DNA of 64,000 nucleotides from Longitalea arenae (GTDB lineage: Bacteria; Bacteroidota; Bacteroidia; Chitinophagales; Chitinophagaceae): the NCBI RefSeq assembly GCF_016924755.1, contig NZ_JAFFJX010000002.1, positions 806,001 through 870,000 of the forward strand, read 5' to 3'. Below are positions 36,945 to 45,895 of the stretch, one piece after another (position 1 is the first letter of the stretch; every line of letters starts with the position of its first letter). Below the pieces are notes generated by a model. That model did no database searches and was not told where the DNA came from. It was given only the letters and a program-made list of their open reading frames with translations. A program made the position numbers and the translations under genes.

Positions 36945-37799
36945 TCACCATAAACGCAATTGTGTATATGTTGGCGCTGTTCGTACAGCAATAGTTGCTT
37001 TTTGAGGCAGCTCAAAGGGCAATGCCTGATCATTTGATCTCACCTGGTAAACGGCTGTTTCCTCAAAGCGGGACGCTACAATGATCTGTGTATTGCCGGC
37101 ATATTCGTTAAACAGCTGTTGCACCAGCTGGGGCGAATTATTATCTCTCGACAAATGGGAAAGGAACAGATGGCTCATATGTGCCGGCCGGTGTTTTGTA
37201 AATACTTCCAGCGCCTGTTTGTTCGAAAGATGGCCATGGCCACCGCGGATGCGGTTCTTCAAATGGCGGGGATAAGTTCCTTTTTCCAACATCTCTTCAT
37301 CATAGTTGGCTTCCAGGAAAGCAGCATGGCAATGTTTGAAATGCATGATCAGGTTTTCACAGGGCGAACCTATATCGGTAAAGACGCCGATGTTCACATT
37401 GTTACCATTTACCATAAAACTATGCGGCTCGGCGGCATCATGTTTTTTAGGGAAGGCCTGAACAGCAAGACTGCCAATGCGAACCGGTTCATAGGCCTTA
37501 AAATTGAACACCTGTTCTTTCTCCAGCTCTAACCGGCCATGATACAATGTGGAGTCGGTAATGTAAACAGGCAATTTATATTTCTTTGCGAGCACAGGAA
37601 TGCCGCAGATATGATCGGTATGTTCGTGGGAAACAAAAATGGCTTTCACCATTTGCATCGATAAACCGAGGCGGTTCATACGCCGTTCCGTTTCGCGGCA
37701 GGAAATCCCGGCATCTACCAGGATGGCTTCCTGGTCGTTGCCTACATAATAACAGTTTCCATTACTTCCGGAATTAAGCGATGCAATAAACAGCGACAT
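36945..37799 (-). CDS. YycJ/WalJ-type metallo-beta-lactamase-fold hydrolase
   Basis: This is a 284-residue cytoplasmic protein from the ATG at 37799; an earlier ATG adds 19 residues that look non-coding. SLNSGSNGNCYYVGN opens the fold, and FVSHEHTDHICGIPVLAKKY carries the H-x-H-x-D-H zinc motif, followed by a later conserved FLEANYDEEML and HGHLSN. The YycJ family consists of exonuclease-like hydrolases implicated in coordinating DNA replication and cell division. It is transcribed alone on the minus strand. Confidence 0.9.
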   Translation of the reverse strand: MSLFIASLNSGSNGNCYYVGNDQEAILVDAGISCRETERRMNRLGLSMQMVKAIFVSHEHTDHICGIPVLAKKYKLPVYITDSTLYHGRLELEKEQVFNFKAYEPVRIGSLAVQAFPKKHDAAEPHSFMVNGNNVNIGVFTDIGSPCENLIMHFKHCHAAFLEANYDEEMLEKGTYPRHLKNRIRGGHGHLSNKQALEVFTKHRPAHMSHLFLSHLSRDNNSPQLVQQLFNEYAGNTQIIVASRFEETAVYQVRSNDQALPFELPQKATIAVRTAPTYTQLRLW

Positions 37800-38410
37800 G
37801 GTCTTACAAAGATAGGGTTTGAACGGTGCCAACAGCCAGGCAAACCCGCTGATCACCCGGGCCGGACAGGATTTTTTTATCCCCAGGCTTTCTTATGCCT
37901 GCCAAAAATTATGTCTACAAATTCGTTCGCCTCAGACAACCGACCTTCTGGCAGAAATATCGTTTAAACGGTACAGCGAAACAGCGTCAAAAACCAACCG
38001 TGCCACGGTTTGCATCCGTAACACGGTTAAACCTTTTATTTCGCTTCATTTCCACGGCAGGGGTTCTTGAAAATCGAAAATATCCGGCCGTTGGTCCTTC
38101 ATTTTTTCCACAACGGCGAAAAAACGATAGCCCGTAACAGATAAATATTGAAATTGCTGCGCATAACAATACAATGCTCCCATTGTCATTTATCAGCATT
38201 TGTAACCCTGCCCCTAACCATCGTAATATTACTGGTTGCACTTTTATCAATAACCTCTTATCTGCTTAAAGCAGAACGCGCTAAACCCCGGAAAACAGGC
38301 AGGAAAATGGGAAGTTTCAAGACAGGCGTAGTATAAAAGCAATAGTGGATCCCGCATAAAATACCGGTAACCGCAAAGCGGCAACCGGCAATTATAAACT
38401 TATCTTATCT
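37800..38410. other. 611-base region without a convincing gene
   Basis: The region lies between a minus-strand hydrolase and a plus-strand lipoprotein, so it should hold two promoters. The only notable frame is a TTG-initiated 62-codon stretch at 38148-38336 with one hydrophobic segment; it has no ATG and I do not call it. A half heptad element lies at 38367-38394. Confidence 0.45.
38367..38394. repeat. Half heptad element, family A right arm
   Basis: Four 7-base units (GTAACCG, CAAAGCG, GCAACCG, GCAATTA) give the 28-base right arm of family A. No matching left arm was found upstream, so it may be a decayed copy. It ends 16 bases before the next ATG. Confidence 0.75.
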
Positions 38411-38884
38411 ATGAAAAGATCGCTGCTCATAGTTGTATCTGCATCTTTGTTATCGTCCATTTTCTATTCCTGCTCAAAGAGCAATTCATTTATCCATTGT
38501 ACCAACTGGGTGGGTGATTATGCTTTTTATGAAGCTCCCGTGCCTACGGCTACCGGCATTAATAAGATCATGGAATGGGAGTTGTCTGTATCACAGCAAC
38601 GGGATACCTGCTGGGGTATGTTAGAGATAACCGGTCTTACGAATTATATGAAAATATTGACAACGCTTTCAGGGGATTCTTCGAAAGTGGATGTCGTTTA
38701 CTACAAATACCTCGATGGTACTACCCATTTTAATCCGGGCGACATCTTGTTCAGTTTGAGCAGGGACGACAGCAGCAAAATACTGACCAATTGGAACCGC
38801 CTGCAACCGATGCTGGCGGAATTTCCTGACGTGGAAGGCAGCTGTTTCAAACGATTGAAGAATAGAAAAGCGAATGATCTGTAA
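38411..38884 (+). CDS. Small predicted lipoprotein, unknown function
   Basis: This 157-residue protein has a leader ending SIFYSCSKS, giving lipidation at Cys21. The mature part has the pattern WVGDYAFYEAPVPT, then MEWELSVSQQRDTCWGMLEITG and a C-terminal GSCFKRLK. It reads like a small extracellular lipocalin-type or lipoprotein fold common in Bacteroidota, with three further cysteines that could form a disulfide. No enzyme motif is seen. The next gene, GH43, starts 115 bases downstream in the same direction, but a promoter-like box in between argues against a shared transcript. Confidence 0.72.
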   Translation: MKRSLLIVVSASLLSSIFYSCSKSNSFIHCTNWVGDYAFYEAPVPTATGINKIMEWELSVSQQRDTCWGMLEITGLTNYMKILTTLSGDSSKVDVVYYKYLDGTTHFNPGDILFSLSRDDSSKILTNWNRLQPMLAEFPDVEGSCFKRLKNRKANDL

Positions 38885-38966
38885 AGGCTGGTTGGTGAAA
38901 AATAGATCTCATGATCTCTGAACCGCTAAAATTGCTGATTCTTTCAATTGCTTAGAACTTGTTTTG

Positions 38967-38974
38967 TAAATTTG
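38967..38974 (+). promoter_or_regulatory. Candidate -7 box for the GH43 gene
   Basis: TAAATTTG matches the Bacteroidota TAnnTTTG consensus 26 bases before the ATG at 39000. A TTG at 38948-38950 could be the -33 element with a short 16-base spacer. GTAAA and TTTAC flank the box as inverted half-sites. Confidence 0.45.
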
Positions 38975-38999
38975 GTTTACAACCTTACAGAACTTGCCC

Positions 39000-40676
39000 A
39001 TGATAAAAAGAATATTCCTGCAAACGATCGCCTGCCTCATGATTGTTAATGTATGCAGCTTTGCCCAAACCGCCCGGGTCTCCAATCCCATTTTAGCCGG
39101 CTTCTATCCCGATCCTTCCATTTGCAAGGTGGGCAACGATTATTATATGGTCAATTCTACATTTGCCTATTACCCAGGTCTGCCCATATTTCACAGTAAA
39201 GACCTTGCCAACTGGGAACAGATCGGTTTTGCCATGGACCGGCCCGAACAGCTGGACCTCGAGGGGGCCGGCGTATCACGTGGCTTGTTTGCGCCTGCCA
39301 TCCGCTTTCATAAAGGCACTTATTATATTACCTGCACCCACATCGATAAAGGAGGCAACTTCATTATCACGGCTAAAAATCCCAAAGGCCCCTGGAGCAA
39401 CCCGGTGTACCTGCCCAGGGTGAATGGCATCGACCCTTCGCCTTTCTTCGACGATAACGGTAAAGCTTATATCGTTTACAACAGCGTTGCCCCGGATGAT
39501 AAACCGCAATATGACGGCCACAGGACCATCAGAATGTATGAGCTCGATCTGGCTACCCTGCAAACGAAAGGTGAAGAGATCCTATTGGTAAATGGCGGCA
39601 CAGACATCACTCAAAAGCCGGTATGGATAGAAGGTCCCCATATTTACAAATACAACAAGATGTATTACCTGTTGTGTGCGGAGGGAGGAACCGGCTTCAA
39701 CCATTCCGCTGTCGTTTTCCGCAGTAAAAAGATAGAAGGTCCCTATGAGCCTTATAAAGGCAATCCGATTCTTACCCAACGAACTTTGGATGTGAACAGA
39801 AAAAAGGCGGTCACCTCTACCGGTCATGCCGACCTGGTTACGGCTCCTGATGGCAGCTGGTATGCCGTTTTCCTCGGCTGCCGCCCTTATGCAGGCGGGC
39901 ATTACAATACCGGCCGCGAAACTTTCATGGCGCCGGTGAAATGGAAAGAGGATTGGCCGGTGATCCTCGCCCCCAATGAAACAGTCCCTAATAAAGTAAC
40001 CATCACCGGCGCTACAGCCAAGGACCCATTGCCTTTCAGCAGTGATTTTCATTTTATTGATAATTTTAAAAATACCACACTGAACAAGCGGTACCAGTTC
40101 CTGCGAACCGTAAAGGCCCCCTGGTATCATATAAATAGTATTTCGGGCTTACTCACCATTCAATTAAAGCCCGAGACCTGTGCTGATAAAGGAAATCCGG
40201 CATTCATTGGTTTCAGGCAATCGCATCAGCGGGGATATGCCGCCACCGCATTGTCGTTTACCCCTGCCAGTCCGCAGGAAAAAGCCGGACTGCTGGTCTT
40301 TCAGAATGAACAGCATTATTACTTTCTCTGCCAGTCCATAGACAATAACCAGCCCGTGGTGCAATTATACAAGGGGCCTGGTAAAGAAGGCGGGCAGCCC
40401 AAACTCCTGGAGGTTTATAAGATCCAGACCAGCACTAACCAGCCGCTGCAGCTAAGAATACAGACCAACGGCAACGCCTATGCTTTTTATTATGCAGAAA
40501 AAGGCAGCAACAACTGGCGGGTGTTAAAAGAAGGGGTTGACGCCAGTTTCCTGAGCACCGCCACCGCCGGCGGTTTTGTAGGTTGTATGTATGCTATGTA
40601 TGCAACGTCGAATGGCGCACCTACAACGAACAATGCAGTGTTCAGCCTGTTTGAGAGCAAGGGAAATGATCAATAA
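39000..40676 (+). CDS. Glycoside hydrolase family 43 (beta-xylosidase/arabinofuranosidase type)
   Basis: This is a 558-residue secreted enzyme with a signal peptide ending CSFAQ; the ATG at 39000 is chosen over an upstream TTG. The five-bladed propeller (about 28-320) shows the GH43 triad: Asp38 in GFYPDPSI, Asp145 in GIDPSPF and Glu211 in WIEGPHIYK. A C-terminal beta-sandwich (about 345-555) is the GH43 C2-type domain that completes the active site in xylosidases. It probably removes xylose or arabinose from short plant-derived oligosaccharides. No SusCD or other xylan genes adjoin it. Confidence 0.93.
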   Translation: MIKRIFLQTIACLMIVNVCSFAQTARVSNPILAGFYPDPSICKVGNDYYMVNSTFAYYPGLPIFHSKDLANWEQIGFAMDRPEQLDLEGAGVSRGLFAPAIRFHKGTYYITCTHIDKGGNFIITAKNPKGPWSNPVYLPRVNGIDPSPFFDDNGKAYIVYNSVAPDDKPQYDGHRTIRMYELDLATLQTKGEEILLVNGGTDITQKPVWIEGPHIYKYNKMYYLLCAEGGTGFNHSAVVFRSKKIEGPYEPYKGNPILTQRTLDVNRKKAVTSTGHADLVTAPDGSWYAVFLGCRPYAGGHYNTGRETFMAPVKWKEDWPVILAPNETVPNKVTITGATAKDPLPFSSDFHFIDNFKNTTLNKRYQFLRTVKAPWYHINSISGLLTIQLKPETCADKGNPAFIGFRQSHQRGYAATALSFTPASPQEKAGLLVFQNEQHYYFLCQSIDNNQPVVQLYKGPGKEGGQPKLLEVYKIQTSTNQPLQLRIQTNGNAYAFYYAEKGSNNWRVLKEGVDASFLSTATAGGFVGCMYAMYATSNGAPTTNNAVFSLFESKGNDQ

Positions 40677-40908
40677 GGGCCCGCTCAAATAAAAAATCAG
40701 TAAAAATACGGTTGCTATAATATGCCGGACTTAGTAGCTTAGCCAACTGAGTTCCCACCCAACTGACTTTCTCTGTTGATGAACTAACCATCATGTACCC
40801 GCTGGAAAGAATGAATTGTTACCGGTTTTTCCGGTGGCCAGCTGCCTTATTCGAAAAAGCGCAGCCTTCGAAACAACCCATACACTGATTTATTAAACTG
40901 AATGAAAG

Positions 40909-41694
40909 ATGATCCAGTTCGACAAAGGGCCGGGCGCTGCATTTGCCAAACATTTTGCCGCCCTGCCTGATCATGATGCCATTAAAGAGCATTTCTGGTA
41001 CGACTGGGGCCCGGTGTTCTATCGGGGCCGGCTCGATGGAAGCGCCAAAATTATATGTGTAGCTTCTGATCCCGGGCCTACGGAACGTATTGCCGGCAGA
41101 ACCCTGGTGGGCAATGCCGGCCAGCGCGTACAGGGCTTTCTGCATAAGATCGGTTGTACGCAATCTTATGTTTGTTTGAATGGATTTGCATTTGCCCTCT
41201 TTCCCAGTCATCTCAGTCAGGGATTAAAGATCATCGGCCAACCCGATCTGACGGCCTGGCGCAATAAGCTGTTCAATATGCTTAAGAAGCCCTCCCTGAA
41301 AGCGGTCGTGGCATTTGGCGCCGTGGCCCAAAAAGCCGTACAGCTATGGGACAATAAAGGTGATGTACAGGTGTTTGAGACCTATCATCCCAGTTATCAT
41401 TCAGGTGGCGCGGCCGGCGAGAAAAAAATGCTTACCGACTGGAACCGGGTAGTAACGGCTTTGCGGGCGATCATTCCGCCCGATGAAGGTGCTTCCACCA
41501 CCTTGCCCCTGTACGGAAATAAATTTGCAGAACATGACTATGCCGCTATTCCACGGCTCGACCTGCCATTCGGTTTGCCCGATTGGTTCGGCAACGATGC
41601 ATTCTTCAGAAAAAAGCGGAGCATGAACAGTGTAAGCAGGCCTTCTCCCGATGACCGCCACACTTTGTTATGGAAAGCCCCCAAATTCAGTTGA
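40909..41694 (+). CDS. Uracil-DNA-glycosylase-fold protein
   Basis: This 261-residue protein has the UDG superfamily core: ICVASDPGPTERIAGRTLVGNAG (residues about 47-69) is the motif 1 region with the catalytic loop, KAVVAFGAVAQKAVQLW is the central strand-helix, and TYHPSYHS (about 160-167) is the substrate-side HPS loop. It may excise uracil or related bases, but several branches with this fold have other roles. The stop codon is followed by one base and then the ATG of an amidohydrolase gene, so the two proteins are almost certainly co-translated. Confidence 0.8.
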   Translation: MIQFDKGPGAAFAKHFAALPDHDAIKEHFWYDWGPVFYRGRLDGSAKIICVASDPGPTERIAGRTLVGNAGQRVQGFLHKIGCTQSYVCLNGFAFALFPSHLSQGLKIIGQPDLTAWRNKLFNMLKKPSLKAVVAFGAVAQKAVQLWDNKGDVQVFETYHPSYHSGGAAGEKKMLTDWNRVVTALRAIIPPDEGASTTLPLYGNKFAEHDYAAIPRLDLPFGLPDWFGNDAFFRKKRSMNSVSRPSPDDRHTLLWKAPKFS

Positions 41695-41695
41695 T

Positions 41696-43366
41696 ATGCC
41701 CAAAAAACCTGTCATAGACCCGCTGGAAAGCCCTCATTACGCATTACAGGGCATTATCGTAACGATGGTTGCGCCGGATGAAATTATCAAAGGAACCCTA
41801 TTTGTAAACGCTGCCCGCATTGAAGCGATCATCCCCGATGGCAAACCGGTTCCCGAAGCGCTGCGCAGTTACCCGGTGATCAAAACCAAAGGCACCATCT
41901 TCCCCGGTTTTATTGAATTGCACAACCATCTCAGTTATAATTGCCTGCCCCTGTGGCAAGTGCCCAAAAGATACGAGAACCGGGCCCAATGGAGTGGTAT
42001 TGATCCCTACAAACAACGCATCAGCTATCCCATGAACCTGCTGGGTAAAACAAAGGGTTATGTTGAAGCCATTGTCCGCTATGTCGAATGTAAATGCCTG
42101 GCCGGCGGAGTAACCACTTCGCAGGGCATTATGCTCTTCAGCAATGCCGGTATCAAAAAATTTTATCGCGGTATCGTACGTAATGTAGAAGAGACCGCCG
42201 ATCCAACACTGCCCGACGTAGATGCGCATATTCCGGATATTGTTGCCCGGGATGCAGAAAAGTTTTTTAAGCAGATCCAAAAAAGCAGCTGCATGCTGCT
42301 GCACCTGAGCGAAGGTACCAATGCATCGGCCCGCAAACATTTCACCAACCTGCAGTTCAGCGAGAACGAATGGGCGATTGGACCATCTCTCACCGGCATA
42401 CATTGCGTAGCGCTGCAAGCGCCGGATTTTGCCATCATGAAACAAAAAGGAGCTTCCATGGTATGGTCGCCCTTCAGTAACCTGCTGTTATATGGACAAA
42501 CAGCCGATATTAAAAGCGCGAAGGCCAGCGGCATTACCATTGCGTTGGGCAGCGACTGGTCGCCCAGCGGCAGCAAGAATATGTTGGGCGAATTGAAAGT
42601 AGCCAAATTGTACAGCGAGGCAAATGGTAAGCTGTTCACCGATTATGAATTGCTGGCCATGGCCACCAAAAATGCCGCCCGCATCATAAAATGGGATAAA
42701 GAACTGGGTACCCTTGAAAAAGGCAAACGGGCCGACCTGGTGGTCATACACAACCAGGGCAACGATCCTTACAAAAACATACTGCAGGCATCAGAGAAAA
42801 GCATAAGCCTGGTAGTGATCAATGGAACGCCCAGGTATGGTGATGCTGCCTTAATGCGCTCATTTGATCTCAGGCATACAGAAGCCAAAACCATTGCCAA
42901 AAAACAAAAACTGTTTTATCTGCAACAGCTGACCCAGGATCCGGTAGTAGGTGAGCTAAGCTTATCAGAAGCTACCAAACGGATGCGGGATGGCTTGCGC
43001 AATATCAAAAAACTGGCCGCAGGTTCTTTACCTTTAAGGGGGATGTTAGACAAAGCTGGAAACCGTTTCCTGGTGCCGCTTAAAGCAAGACCTGAAGCCA
43101 ATGCAGAACCCGAATGGGTATTGGTGCTCGATCATAATGAAGATGAAGGCGAAGCGGTTCGCCCCCATTTCGATCCCATGGCAAAACATGGCCTGCCTTT
43201 TAAAAAAATAGCGGCTATGGAAATAACCCCCGAGGTACTGACCCCGATCCAGCTCGATGCGCTCACCGTAGCCAGCGACAAAAGCTTTTTCAAACGCATT
43301 GGAGCCCAGATAAATTTGCCTGATTATATCAAGAAGGGCTTGAAGAAAATGTATGCCGATCTGTAA
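41696..43366 (+). CDS. Amidohydrolase-family metal-dependent hydrolase
   Basis: This is a 556-residue protein from the ATG at 41696, one base after the UDG-fold gene stops; an ATG 15 codons upstream would overlap that gene. GTIFPGFIELHNHLSYN (about 72-88) has the H-x-H metal site on strand 1, GIHCVALQAPD a later barrel strand, and GSDWSPSGSKNMLGELK the final metal-binding Asp. The tail (about 420-556) is longer than in guanine deaminases or chlorohydrolases and contains no known domain. A cyclic amide or nucleobase derivative is a reasonable substrate guess, given the partner gene, but unproven. Confidence 0.85.
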   Translation: MPKKPVIDPLESPHYALQGIIVTMVAPDEIIKGTLFVNAARIEAIIPDGKPVPEALRSYPVIKTKGTIFPGFIELHNHLSYNCLPLWQVPKRYENRAQWSGIDPYKQRISYPMNLLGKTKGYVEAIVRYVECKCLAGGVTTSQGIMLFSNAGIKKFYRGIVRNVEETADPTLPDVDAHIPDIVARDAEKFFKQIQKSSCMLLHLSEGTNASARKHFTNLQFSENEWAIGPSLTGIHCVALQAPDFAIMKQKGASMVWSPFSNLLLYGQTADIKSAKASGITIALGSDWSPSGSKNMLGELKVAKLYSEANGKLFTDYELLAMATKNAARIIKWDKELGTLEKGKRADLVVIHNQGNDPYKNILQASEKSISLVVINGTPRYGDAALMRSFDLRHTEAKTIAKKQKLFYLQQLTQDPVVGELSLSEATKRMRDGLRNIKKLAAGSLPLRGMLDKAGNRFLVPLKARPEANAEPEWVLVLDHNEDEGEAVRPHFDPMAKHGLPFKKIAAMEITPEVLTPIQLDALTVASDKSFFKRIGAQINLPDYIKKGLKKMYADL

Positions 43367-43620
43367 ACGCCCGCTTTTGCGGTAAAACGTTACGCGTTTG
43401 GCGTTTGGCAGTTTTGCCTTACATTCGCATGGTGAACGATAACGTTAAAATATTTTACTCCTACCTGGCATTCCTGCGAAGCGCATGCGCCAATGTGCCA
43501 TAGCATTTACGTTTTTTGTACATATCCCATTTTCTTACAACTGTAAACCCTGAATTACCTGTCCGTCCTTGGCGGAAACCGGAAGGGTTATTATATTCAT
43601 ATTGTTAATCAAAATTAATT

Positions 43621-44679
43621 ATGAAACATATTGCCGTTATCGGACTGGGCAAAGTGGGTTCACTGGTGGCCACTTTGCTGAATAATGTATTTACTGTTAC
43701 CGGTGTTGATAAAAACAAACCTGCCGATGTACCATTTGAAACAGTTACCGGAGATGTAAAAGATGCGAAATTCCTCGAAGAGCTGTTATCGAAACACGAT
43801 GCCGTGGTATCCTGTTTGCCCTATAACCTGAATTTGCCCGTAGCCGAAGCTGCTTATAAAGTAGGCATTCATTATTTCGATCTTACCGAAGATGTGCCCA
43901 CGACAAGCGCTATCCGTAAAATGGCGGAAACTTCAAAAGGTGTTATGGCGCCGCAGTGCGGCCTGGCGCCCGGCTTTATTGGTATTGTGGGCGCCGATCT
44001 TTGCCATCGCTTTACCAAATTACGCGATGTAGAGCTGCGCGTGGGCGCCTTGCCGCGTTTTCCCAACGGGTTGCTGGCTTATTCATTTACCTGGTCGCCC
44101 GCCGGAGTGATCAATGAATACATCAATGATGCAGAAGTGATCCACAATGGAATGCGCAAGATGGTACCATCCCTGGATGGCATAGAACAGATCAATATAG
44201 AAGGGCAGGAGTTCGAAGCTTTCAGCACCAGCGGTGGATTAGGCACTTTGTGCGAAACCCTGGAAGGCAAAGTAGATACGCTGAACTACAAGACCATCCG
44301 CTATCCCGGCCATGCCCGGCTCATGCGATTTTTGTTATATGAGCTGATCCTGAAAGACAAACGCGCCTTAACGGAACAAATATTAACAGAAGCCAAACCG
44401 CCGGTAAGGGAAGACGTCGTTTATGTATATGCGGTGGTCGAAGGCTGGAAAGGGCAGGAACTGGCCCGGGAAGAATTTTATCAAGCCTATCATCCCATTA
44501 CCATCAATGGCCAGGAATGGCGGGCCATTTCCTGGACCACTGCCGCTTCCGTAGCTGCTGTAGTGGAAATGGTAGCCAATAAAGAATTGCCGCAAAAAGG
44601 ATTCATCAAACAGGAAGAAATTCCGTTTGAGAAGTTCCTGAGAACGAAAAACGGAAGCCTCTACGCGAAACAGCCATGA
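43621..44679 (+). CDS. Saccharopine dehydrogenase family protein
   Basis: This 352-residue protein opens with a Rossmann dinucleotide motif (HIAVIGLGKVGSLVATLL) and shows CLPYNLNLPVAEAAYKVGIHYFDLTED (about 62-90) and QCGLAPGFIGIVGADL (about 113-128), as in saccharopine dehydrogenase/reductase. The C-terminal catalytic domain covers about 125-320. The next gene encodes a DUF1338 protein, a family whose tested members act on 2-oxoadipate, two steps later in the saccharopine route of lysine breakdown. That pairing supports a catabolic role in lysine degradation. Confidence 0.88.
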   Translation: MKHIAVIGLGKVGSLVATLLNNVFTVTGVDKNKPADVPFETVTGDVKDAKFLEELLSKHDAVVSCLPYNLNLPVAEAAYKVGIHYFDLTEDVPTTSAIRKMAETSKGVMAPQCGLAPGFIGIVGADLCHRFTKLRDVELRVGALPRFPNGLLAYSFTWSPAGVINEYINDAEVIHNGMRKMVPSLDGIEQINIEGQEFEAFSTSGGLGTLCETLEGKVDTLNYKTIRYPGHARLMRFLLYELILKDKRALTEQILTEAKPPVREDVVYVYAVVEGWKGQELAREEFYQAYHPITINGQEWRAISWTTAASVAAVVEMVANKELPQKGFIKQEEIPFEKFLRTKNGSLYAKQP

Positions 44680-44693
44680 TCGTCAGAAGGTGA

Positions 44694-44799
44694 ATGGTCA
44701 ATGGTCAATGGTGAATAACAGCTGCCGAAAGTATAGTGAGGACCGATGAAGCGTGAGGCTTGTATTTAAAGAACAACAAACCATAAACAATAAACTATA
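44694..44799. repeat. Mixed heptad element (ATGGTCA units, then AACNATA units)
   Basis: Units ATGGTCA, ATGGTCA, ATGGTGA occupy 44694-44714. After a 57-base loop, AACAACA, AACCATA, AACAATA and AACTATA occupy 44772-44799. The two sides are only partly complementary (ATGGT against ACCAT), so it combines a family E arm with a family B arm. It fills the gap between the saccharopine dehydrogenase and DUF1338 genes. Confidence 0.78.
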
Positions 44800-44828
44800 A
44801 ACCCCTGAACGGGTGAGGATAAATAAAT

Positions 44829-45722
44829 ATGTCAACCATACTTGAAAATGTATTAGAAGGTTTGATGCACAGGTACCGTGAGCGGGTACCCGATGTGTCG
44901 GGCATTGTCAATGCCATGATAAAGGAAAATATCATCCAGCAGGCATCTGACATTGAGAATGACCATATTGCATTTCGAACAATGGGCGTGCCGCACCTGG
45001 GCATCCAATCGCTGGAAAAGATCTTTTTACACTATGGATATCAGAAAAGGGACTATTACCATTTTCCCGAAAAGAAACTGGATGCTTACTGGTATGCGCC
45101 GCCGGCGCCGCAGTATCCGCGGATCTTCATCAGTGAGCTGCGGGTAAAGGACCTGTCACCTGAAGTGCAGGCAATCATTACAAGTTATACGAATGAAGTT
45201 ACTGCCGACCCGGTAGAACAGCTGAACCTGGATGATGCAAGAGCAGTAGACCAGTTCCTGCACAGCGGTTTGTGGCGCTTACCCACCTGGGAAGACTTTG
45301 AAGCGCTGGGCAAACAAAGCGAATACGCAGCCTGGGTAATTTATAACCGGTATTACCTGAATCATTTTACCATCAGCGTACACAATCTCAAAGAGGGCTA
45401 CAATACCATTGCCCAATTCAACGAGTTCCTGGAACGCAATGGGTTTACCCTGAACAATGCGGGCGGAAAGATAAAGACCAGTCCGGATGGCGGGCTGCTA
45501 CAAAGTTCAACCGTTGCGGAAATGATCGATGCTCGTTTTGCCGCCGGCGATGTACATAATATCTCCGGATCCTATGTAGAGTTTGCCGAAAGGCGGGTTT
45601 TGCCGCAATTTGCGCATTTGCCCCAAGATCTGATAACGCGCGAACACCGCCGCGAGGGGTTTGAAGCCGGCAATGCCGACAAAATATTTGAAAGCACCTA
45701 CAGTTCGCAAACAAAGCGGTAA
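44829..45722 (+). CDS. DUF1338 / 2-oxoadipate dioxygenase-decarboxylase (HglS-like)
   Basis: This 297-residue protein belongs to the DUF1338 family, whose characterised members use Fe(II) and O2 to turn 2-oxoadipate into D-2-hydroxyglutarate in lysine catabolism. Expected metal residues are visible: His46 in NDHIAFRT with Arg50 four residues on, His179 in LNHFTISVH and Glu251 in SYVEFAER. The length is below that of the longer proteobacterial enzyme, consistent with the compact form of the family. The upstream saccharopine dehydrogenase makes a short lysine-degradation cassette likely. The intermediate steps to 2-aminoadipate and 2-oxoadipate are not encoded here. Confidence 0.85.
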   Translation: MSTILENVLEGLMHRYRERVPDVSGIVNAMIKENIIQQASDIENDHIAFRTMGVPHLGIQSLEKIFLHYGYQKRDYYHFPEKKLDAYWYAPPAPQYPRIFISELRVKDLSPEVQAIITSYTNEVTADPVEQLNLDDARAVDQFLHSGLWRLPTWEDFEALGKQSEYAAWVIYNRYYLNHFTISVHNLKEGYNTIAQFNEFLERNGFTLNNAGGKIKTSPDGGLLQSSTVAEMIDARFAAGDVHNISGSYVEFAERRVLPQFAHLPQDLITREHRREGFEAGNADKIFESTYSSQTKR

Positions 45723-45744
45723 ATGCTGCAAGCTGGTGCTACAG

Positions 45745-45769
45745 GTGCCACACTTTGAAAGTGTGGCAC
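45745..45769. repeat. 25-base perfect palindrome (REP-like), copy 1
   Basis: GTGCCACACTTT and AAAGTGTGGCAC are exact reverse complements around a single G. A near-identical copy lies at 56391-56413. It sits 22 bases after the DUF1338 stop codon. Confidence 0.88.
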
Positions 45770-45895
45770 ACTTCGTTAAAGGGAACACCTGAGGCAACCT
45801 TTTGGTCCGGTTTTCCGACTTTGTGAGTTACCATACATATCCTGGAATTCGGTATCTTTCGGGCACAGACCAAGCATGTAAAAAAATAACATATC

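Noticed and set aside
38148-38336. 62-codon frame with one hydrophobic segment
   Set aside because: It begins with TTG, has no ATG near the start, and shows no family resemblance; a real small membrane protein cannot be excluded.
43394-43414. Possible two-to-three-unit heptad repeat (GCGTTTG, GCGTTTG, GCAGTTT)
   Set aside because: Too few units to separate from chance; an imperfect GGTAAAAC/GTTTTGCC pairing is present but weak.
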